Made by a program: the position numbers and the translations under genes. Under the pieces are notes generated by a model. The model was not told the origin of the DNA. It saw only the letters and a program-made list of their open reading frames with translations, and did not search any database. Source: Styela clava (taxonomy: Eukaryota; Chordata; Ascidiacea; Stolidobranchia; Styelidae). From it: a stretch of 64,000 nt of DNA. This document shows positions 59,601 through 64,000 of the stretch, piece by piece. Within the stretch, counting starts at the first letter, position 1. Each line of letters opens with the position of its first letter. Location: assembly GCF_964204865.1 (NCBI RefSeq), contig NC_135250.1, positions 248,001 to 312,000 of the forward strand. Reading direction: 5' to 3'.

Positions 59601-62369
59601 TTAATAACACGCAGATAGGGTTAAATCTGTACCACATATCTCGAATTCTAGATCCTAGTATTTTGCGAGTTTTTCCAATATTTTTCAGAGGAGTTTCTTT
59701 GGGATGGTATATCCATATTAATTAGCAGACAGGTTTTTTTGTGGAATCTTCTACTATGATATCAGTTCGATTTGCCACAGTAGTTTTTTCAGTATGAACA
59801 GTAAAATTTCACGAAATTGTTAACTTTTCTGTCATAAATATTAATAATTATTTTCAATAAAAATATTTAATCACCCAGACTATGCAGACATCTTACGGAT
59901 ACATTATTGAGGATTAATATTTTAACAAGTTTTTTACCTTCGCAAACTCTGCTCGCAAAAAGTTTGTAGCCCTCTGGACATTCGCAGATAAAAGATCCGA
60001 AAACGTTGACGCATTTTCCATCTTGGCATAAACCTGGAAGCTCCGTACATTCATCAACGTCTTCCAAGTCCTCTGTGATCGGGTCGGATTCAAAATCATG
60101 GTTTTCATCTGATTATAAAGGTTGCAACATTCAAGTTATCGATGTAGAAGTCTTACTGTGTACAAGGCCTAATACTAGTAGCTAAAAAAACTTGTTGGTA
60201 CTAGGACTGGGCATTTTCGAATATCTGATGAATTCAGAATCAAATCGAATATTATTTTAAATTGAATCTCGATTATTTAGAATATATATAGTTGTCTTGA
60301 CTGTTTTTATTGTAATGGATTCTTTTCAAGCACATAAATTTGTGAAAGCATGTAATTTATTGGTCAGGCAGTTAGTTCACTGAGCGTTCCCACATATTAC
60401 GAAACATTTTCATCAATAACTCGGAAAAAAAAGAGTCATGCTTCAGAATTTGACTTTAAAAATTTTATATGAATAAAAAAAATGAAGGATTCACTCGACT
60501 TGACTAGGCGGGCAAAAATAAAACAAGATGGCGACAATTCAAAATTCCTGTCTTCCGTTTCAAATAATATACTATTTGATAAGATTCAAAAGGCCCTTCC
60601 CTAGTTGAGACGTTATGCTAGTTGTTTTCAACCACCATTACGTGACGCCCTGGGATTCCGCCGGTTTCCAGTCGAATTCGTGTCCATGTTAATATTGGCC
60701 AAAATCCTGTCTGACTAAAATTTGAACCCGATACCTTATCCGGATTGACTCCAACTCCGATTCAACTAAAATTTGTATTCAGGCAACACTCACCAATGCA
60801 TCCGACATGGACAGGATTATAAATAAACCCCTTTGGACATTGACATTCATAGGATCCGAAATAGTTGACACATTCACCGTTGATGCATTTGGCCACGTCA
60901 GTACATTCGTCAATGTCAATGCAGTTTAATCCTTGTTCGTCAATCTGCAAACTAAAAATAACAAAATGTTGTAAAATATTTCGTTCCTCTCATAAATAAT
61001 AGTAATTTATTGTAAGGCTCGGCGGTGTGCGTTGGAATACGCTCGTCACCACACCTCTGAGTACTCAGCGTGGGTTCGTAGGTTCGAATCCCATGCGGTT
61101 ATAGTTATGTGCAAGAGGATTGTTGGACCTTTCGCCACCATAGGCTGGCCAGTTACAACTTTCTCCACCATTAAGTCCATGCATCTGAAGCAAATAACTG
61201 GCTAACTAATGTCATACCAAAATTGAAATGGTAACCAGAAAAGAAGTCGAGGTTCGCCATATGTTTACGCCGTCTTGTCGGTTTTCTCTTCCTGAAGATA
61301 AATATGTAAATACTATCATACCCATCAAGGCATTCACAAGTGAATCCTCCTGGAACATTGATGCATCGACTGTTCACACAGATGTTCTCTTGGTCGCAGT
61401 TATCGATATCTGAAATAAAAAGGATTGCTCGACAAGTCGTGGCCAGTCAGAACATTTGAAATCTGAACCAGTCTAAACTTCTAGTAGACCGGGGCATTTT
61501 GAATCGTTGATATTTTTGTTTTTTGTCCTTCAACAGGTTGGGGGGGATCTTCACTTTTTTTTATTCAATTCATATTTTAAAAATTCAAGTCTGACATATG
61601 ACTAACTCCTTCCAAATTAGTTTGATGAAACATGTTTTGTATTGTTTTCTAACGCTCAGCAAACTGTCTGAGGGATGAATTCTATATTCTAATTTTACAA
61701 TGCAATTCTGACATATATATGACTTTTTTTCTTTCTAGTGAATAAATAATAAATAATGTTTCTCATTGTGTGTGAATGCTCAGCAAACTGTCTAAGTGCT
61801 AGATTACATGTTTTCACAAATTTAATTGCCTGATGGATCCATTACAATAAAACTGTCAAAACAACTACATATCTTCCAAGTATTTGATTTTCTTCGGAAA
61901 AAATATTCGATTCGATTCCGAAATCAAAATGCTGGGCGCACAACGGATTTTACTGTTCACTTTACAAGTAAACTCTTCCTAGTTTGATTGCTTGGTAACA
62001 ATATTTCACAGGGTGTTTTTTCACTCTGTTGAGCATGAATTGTTTAAACATAATGGGTTTGGAATCTACCAATCAAAATAACATTATAAATATCAATTGA
62101 ATGATAAACAGGGGGACAAGAGTGCTAAAGTCTACATAAGGGAGCCACGAGCCATAAAAGCTTGGAAACCACTGTCTTAAATTATATCGCGTTCTAGTCT
62201 AATAGAGAGTAGTAGCCTTGTAGTTTATAATGTGATATTGCTTATGTGGAGCCTGATTCAGAGCGAAGAAGGAGAAATGAACTAAATGTTGAATTTACTC
62301 ACATTTCCCTTGACAGTTGATGACGACGAATATAATAAGTAAACCGTTAATCTTCAGTCGTTCAGTCAT
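44682..62369 (-). CDS. Short fibrillin-like protein with asprosin-type C-terminus, 13 exons, 736 aa
   Basis: Exons in order: 62369-62303, 61409-61322, 60951-60794, 60108-59938, 58478-58338, 49969-49835, 49641-49411, 48846-48706, 47572-47438, 47244-47014, 46729-46633, 45869-45726, 45153-44682 (2211 bases). Domains: signal peptide 1-20 ([12 protein letters not shown]); EGF at about 24-64; two cbEGFs (DIDECTD..., [12 protein letters not shown]) with [16 protein letters not shown] hydroxylation motifs; then twice a block of TB-like module (GEDCCNS...CSPC), a Cys-containing linker (ELSCPEGF) and a TB domain (DLRVGTCF ... [12 protein letters not shown]). It ends with an EGF, a cbEGF ([14 protein letters not shown]) and a C-terminal domain 582-736 ([37 protein letters not shown]) that matches the fibrillin propeptide region. 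Most introns are phase 1, so the module block can duplicate in frame. It is far shorter than vertebrate fibrillins. An extracellular matrix role is inferred. The 7.6-kb retroelement sits antisense in the intron between exons 5 and 6. Confidence 0.85.
45417..45557. repeat. 47-bp minisatellite array, second locus, three units
   Basis: Three units of CACTCACTCAGAACTAACGG, GGACTCATCTCTGAGTAAAG and TTACGG have the same period and consensus as the 5045-5328 array 40 kb away. A single diverged unit precedes them at about 45265-45310. The array lies in the last intron of the fibrillin-like gene. Confidence 0.85.
46090..46570. repeat. Degenerate CACATA-rich repeat in an intron
   Basis: About 480 bases of loosely periodic sequence with recurring AATCACATAA, ACATTAAATG and TGTGACCT-type motifs. 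Long ORFs in this stretch arise from the repeat and have no domain. Confidence 0.5.
46816..49013. repeat. Segmental duplication, copy A (2.2 kb)
   Basis: Exons and introns of this segment align to 49208-49995 plus 57630-58640 with near identity. It holds exons 8-10 of the fibrillin-like gene. Copy A contains about 370 bases at roughly 47975-48335 that copy B lacks. Copy A has no LTR element, so the retroelement inserted after the duplication, or copy A derives from an empty allele. Confidence 0.9.
47600..47711. mobile_element. Inverted-repeat MITE, copy 3 (in duplicated copy A)
   Basis: The arms ACTCCTGAAGTATGCGCACC-type sequence, GATGGCGCACAACCTGAA, and its complement flank the shared core TGTACCAGGTTAGGGTT. 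This copy is intact. Its counterpart in copy B has lost the left arm. Confidence 0.7.
49996..50737 (+). repeat. 5' LTR
   Basis: 742 bases, TG...CA bounded. It contains two internal tandem repeat sets: a CGAAATATTGAAGAGATCTT unit, and a roughly 65-base unit starting GGTTTTCACGGCTTTT. GTTATATAAAATT and GGAAATAAAAATC could serve as TATA-like and polyadenylation sequences. Confidence 0.95.
50738..50760 (+). other. Primer binding site candidate
   Basis: Immediately after the 5' LTR, TTGGTGACCCCCGACGTCGG begins with TGG (the complement of a tRNA 3' CCA) one base in. The cognate tRNA was not determined. Confidence 0.7.
50967..51641 (+). CDS. Gag-like ORF, 224 aa, truncated
   Basis: The first ORF of the element starts [12 protein letters not shown]. 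Its C-terminal part ([36 protein letters not shown]) resembles the start of a retroelement capsid region, where a short aromatic-rich segment precedes helical capsid sequence. It ends abruptly without the remaining capsid or a CCHC zinc knuckle, consistent with the internal deletion. It overlaps the integrase ORF by 13 bases in the -1 frame. No convincing slippery heptamer is visible; reinitiation at the overlapping ATG is possible. Confidence 0.55.
   Translation: MSKLQKMFTRSKARKSEQSCVNPYQLTHITPEIPKRRDIEDETEFGLENLNISESNSIEREDDNCNWQSSSPRETKPVVDMELTQCEDLGGDSGQRITFQLPSVRKFNDTNNPFLTNKDRVEDSGPNYGINSRISQITEPRTILYEKHRIPTRPLWENSVKNWIFLTENEFAENQIVSDSQKKNYILRCLNSPQLDLVRARKPLDEHNNNYEKLKQILDGQWTK
51629..53391 (+). 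CDS. Integrase ORF (Ty3/gypsy type), 586 aa
   Basis: Residues 1-100 are a low-complexity linker with repeated TGxAxKxVDAM motifs. Then comes a region typical of the end of gypsy pol before integrase ([14 protein letters not shown]), the HHCC zinc finger ([10 protein letters not shown] ... SCLKCQKNR) and the catalytic core with D in QIDIVGPF, D in KSDNYSSF and E in GQIERFHR. The second spacing is D-x35-E, so the catalytic triad is intact. A C-terminal [11 protein letters not shown] motif is typical of one gypsy clade. No protease, RT or RNase H motif is present. The 3' end overlaps the first envelope ORF by about 90 bases. DNA integration is the expected activity; whether the fusion protein is functional is unknown. 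Confidence 0.88.
53302..53961 (+). CDS. Envelope-like ORF, N-terminal piece, 219 aa
   Basis: After a charged N-terminal region overlapping the integrase ORF, residues 71-90 form a strong hydrophobic signal/anchor segment ([20 protein letters not shown]), followed by a cysteine-containing ectodomain start. An internal Met at residue 60 may be the true start. The ORF stops at 53959-53961, and the envelope continues in a different frame, so the gene is broken by a frame change between about 53904 and 53961. The envelope assignment rests on position, signal segment and the membrane-anchored second piece, not on sequence homology. Confidence 0.6.
   Translation: MEEGEPAQDQIRPDSTSARPVWTGRDGSLEEKEEENSDNDEITRTDKSDREIIYLKRGRMVGQEFYQEFRYLSIILLLLVFMQLPWLCFGNPEVHGYICQNDKINQEYDISDDKSCKQHKSEHIVKCQAKVYHAPKLHTKIPIRACQTSITEWKSHFYFFGAKTHFTKIKSGVPSSEQNCRNWFKTHESNQFGKFVQKTNDLSTINGLQLISEQLKILP
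53976..55598 (+). pseudogene. Envelope-like ORF, C-terminal piece, 540 aa (frame-shifted from N-terminal piece)
   Basis: This piece carries many NxS/T glycosylation sequons and cysteines in its first 130 residues, a helical stretch around 120-175, and one transmembrane segment at about 381-398 ([19 protein letters not shown]). After the membrane anchor is an unusually long Arg/Pro-rich tail of about 140 residues. Together with the preceding ORF it fits a retroviral-type surface glycoprotein, interrupted by a frame change. The first ATG at 53976 is unlikely to be a natural start, since the frame is open upstream to about 53904. Confidence 0.6.
55599..56886 (+). other. Long noncoding 3' region of the retroelement
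   Basis: About 1.3 kb between envelope and 3' LTR has no ORF of note. It contains a short tandem repeat CTAGTTGCAATCACTGAAAC near 56124-56190 and a C-homopolymer near 56048-56058. No clear polypurine tract precedes the 3' LTR; the last bases read GGTGCCAGGAATG. Confidence 0.7.
56887..57629 (+). repeat. 3' LTR
   Basis: 743 bases, nearly identical to the 5' LTR. Observed differences are four substitutions plus one inserted A (TTGGTCAGATCC versus TTGGTCGATCC). The low divergence indicates recent insertion. Confidence 0.95.
57634..57708. mobile_element. Truncated MITE, copy 4, abutting the 3' LTR
   Basis: This is the right part of the MITE seen intact at 47600-47711. Its left arm and a few preceding bases (37 bases in copy A) are missing precisely at the retroelement junction. 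Confidence 0.75.
57836..57970. mobile_element. hAT-like terminus fragment (also at about 47833-47960)
   Basis: CAGGGTTTCCCAAACTGGTG followed by CCGCGGACCCC is a typical hAT-style left end, present in both duplication copies. The right terminus was not identified. Confidence 0.4.
58944..59182. mobile_element. Inverted-repeat MITE, copy 5
   Basis: Long arms: GTAAACCAAGATGGCGGATA and AACGTAGTATGTGTACCAGG on the left, with their complements on the right (CCGCCATCTTGGTTCACATA). The centre is inverted relative to copies 1 and 2. It lies in intron 4 of the fibrillin-like gene. Confidence 0.75.
61013..61215 (+). repeat. tRNA-derived SINE-like element
   Basis: A pol III B-box-like GGTTCGAATCCC lies near 61081-61092, and a possible A-box region lies about 50 bases upstream. 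A body segment (ACCTTTCGCCACCATAGGCT) and the inverted tail motif AAGTCCATGCATCTGAA follow. The head does not fold as a proper tRNA cloverleaf, so it is not a tRNA gene. Tail-like sequences recur near 29650, 43800 and 48240. It lies in intron 2 of the fibrillin-like gene. Confidence 0.5.
61982..62178. repeat. Dispersed repeat, copy 2
   Basis: Homologous to 42902-43070 (GGAATCTACCAATCAAAATA, ATAAATATCAATTGAATGAT), with a short extra insertion before the AACCACTG end. It lies in intron 1 of the fibrillin-like gene. Confidence 0.6.
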
Positions 62370-64000
62370 TTTATCTAACTTTTATTGCTAACAATATGAT
62401 CTAGGATACAAACAAAAAAATGAATAATACCTTTACTTTTCCGGTTTTCGTAAAGTTTGTTCTGATTTTCATCGCCTGACAATCTTCACTTGTTTTCAAC
62501 AAAAACTTAGGGGTTAGTGATTTATATTTAGAACATTTTTTGCTCATTATTTTTAGCATTGAGTAGCCGCTCTATAGCAATTGAATGGAGTAAAACCTTA
62601 GCGGTATCTATTTTGTTTAAGTCAAGCCACGCCACAATTTCAAAAATTCGCTAAGGGCAAACAAGCGCAGCTTTTCCACTTTAAAGTAACTTCTGGGTGT
62701 TATGTGAAAATGATTTTTTCAAATTGGTATTTAATTTTGCGACCATTAGAGCTCACCCCATGCCGTTTAGTATTTGAGCATACCCTTGGGTCGCGAGATT
62801 TAACATTATTTTTAAGATTTTTTTTATAAATTGGGTCTTTTGAAAAAGATACCAGCGATTCACGTAATTTGACTGTAAGAACGCACTGTTGTGCTGCTGC
62901 ATAACCAGCGAGCAATTATCTGAGCTAATTCTATCATATTTTCGATCGATTACCATCGTTCAAACGAGCCTCTCTTTATCAGATCTAGAATTAACCAATT
63001 TATAACCAGGCCAGATCACTCATTGGGAAGGGAAAGGCGTAAGATTAGTTGCCAAGACGCTCTGTTAAGCCACACGTGTGCTGCCAGCAAGGAAGTGCCA
63101 ATTTTGAATGGTGTGCGCCCGCTAAACGAGTTTTTAATTTAATTAAATCTAGTACATGCTAGTAATTCCAATTCCTTTACGTTGCAAAACCCATACCTGA
63201 GCTCATGCGTAGTGAACAACGCATGTCATTAGATCAATACCCAAAATGTTTGTGTCTGCAACTACTAGAAAGCATATGTTGAAATAGTGGGTGTTCCCGT
63301 GGTATTCGTACGTGGTATGGCGCACAACCTGAACATAGTATGTGTACCAGGTTAGGGTTAGCAGGTTGTGCGCCATATTGGTACGAATATTACGGGAGTG
63401 CCAATAGGTTTGCGGCCTGCGGTTTCACCCAGTTATTTGTATCTGGCCCTCCTGTATTAAAGATTGCACACTCTTAATATAAAGCGTTTATTTTACCAGA
63501 AATTACATCAAAGTGACAAAACTGTATTGTTTGCCATCAGCCATTTTTTGAAACCGTGGCGTGGCTTTACTTAAGCAGATTAGATGCTGCGAAGTTTTTA
63601 CGATTTCCTATTTCCCACAAATACAATTACTTCTAAGCAACACTCCAAAACAAACAATAAAATTTACTAGGAAATAAACCGAATAACTTTTAATTTTATG
63701 GTTGAAACAAAGCGACCTCAGGGGATTTCCACTGACCTAAAGCATGGGCTTCATAGATTTGCAAACTGCACAAAACGAGGTAGCGATCGAAGACCGCAAA
63801 ATAAAATTAAATAATCAATAAACGAGAATATCGGTCAGAGACCAAAGACTTATCGATCGAAAGTTAGGGGATCCCCAAAACAGCGCTCTTACTCCATAGT
63901 GACACCTCGTGTCCCATCACTAATTAATTAATAACTCGCTAATTATACGACATAATTGATCCAAAATCAATAGGCTTCTGGTACGACATATGATAAATGC
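62370..64000. other. Upstream flank of the fibrillin-like gene
   Basis: No coding exon is recognised. The proximal few hundred bases presumably hold the promoter, but I see no decisive element. One MITE lies at 63288-63412. Confidence 0.5.
63288..63412. mobile_element. Inverted-repeat MITE, copy 6 (short form)
   Basis: Arms GGTGTTCCCGTGGTATTCGT / TACGAATATTACGGGAGTGCC and ATGGCGCACAACCTG / CAGGTTGTGCGCCAT flank the family core TGTACCAGGTTAGGGTTAG. It belongs to the same subfamily as 47600-47711. Confidence 0.7.

Noticed and set aside
61013..61110. Possible tRNA gene because of GGTTCGAATCCC
   Set aside because: The acceptor and anticodon arms do not pair as a cloverleaf; the segment continues into a SINE-like body.

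Overview
This is an AT-rich invertebrate animal nuclear DNA window with spliced genes (GT-AG introns), many short DNA transposons and one LTR retroelement. The actins start with Met-Cys-Asp and have the MCKAG and FDSGDGVSH signatures. With a fibrillin-type gene and compact introns, this points to an invertebrate deuterostome. A tunicate is my best guess, but it is not proven from sequence alone.

Layout. 1-10,960: no protein gene I can support; degenerate transposons, an inverted-repeat MITE, a 47-bp minisatellite and one promoter-like GC-richer stretch. 11,012-28,365 (+): a head-to-tail cluster of four actin-family genes. The first is a highly divergent actin (382 aa). The next three are conventional cytoplasmic-type actins (376 aa each). 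All four have seven coding exons with matching intron positions and phases, so the divergent gene probably arose from the same ancestor as its neighbours. 28,366-37,650: gene-free, filled with hAT-type elements (two with perfect 8-bp target duplications) and another MITE. 37,666-42,403 (-): a seven-exon gene for a small secreted protein (289 aa) with a CUB-like region and a sushi-like region. 44,682-62,369 (-): a thirteen-exon gene for a short fibrillin-like protein (736 aa) with signal peptide, EGF/cbEGF modules, two copies of a TB-like/linker/TB block and a C-terminal domain matching the fibrillin propeptide (asprosin) region. 62,370-64,000: upstream flank with one MITE.

Two events shaped the fibrillin-like gene. 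A roughly 2.2-kb segment (three exons, 507 coding bases, 169 codons, in frame) was tandemly duplicated. Then a 7.6-kb Ty3/gypsy-type retroelement (49,996-57,629, 743-bp LTRs about 99% identical, 4-bp GATT target duplication) inserted antisense in an intron of one copy. The retroelement keeps gag-like, integrase and envelope-like ORFs but has no protease, reverse transcriptase or RNase H, and its envelope ORF is split by a frame change. It therefore looks non-autonomous although it inserted recently.

All gene models were assembled by hand from splice signals, reading phase and family conservation. Every assembled CDS has a length divisible by three and ends at a stop codon. Transcript data could still move individual boundaries, especially 5' UTRs.
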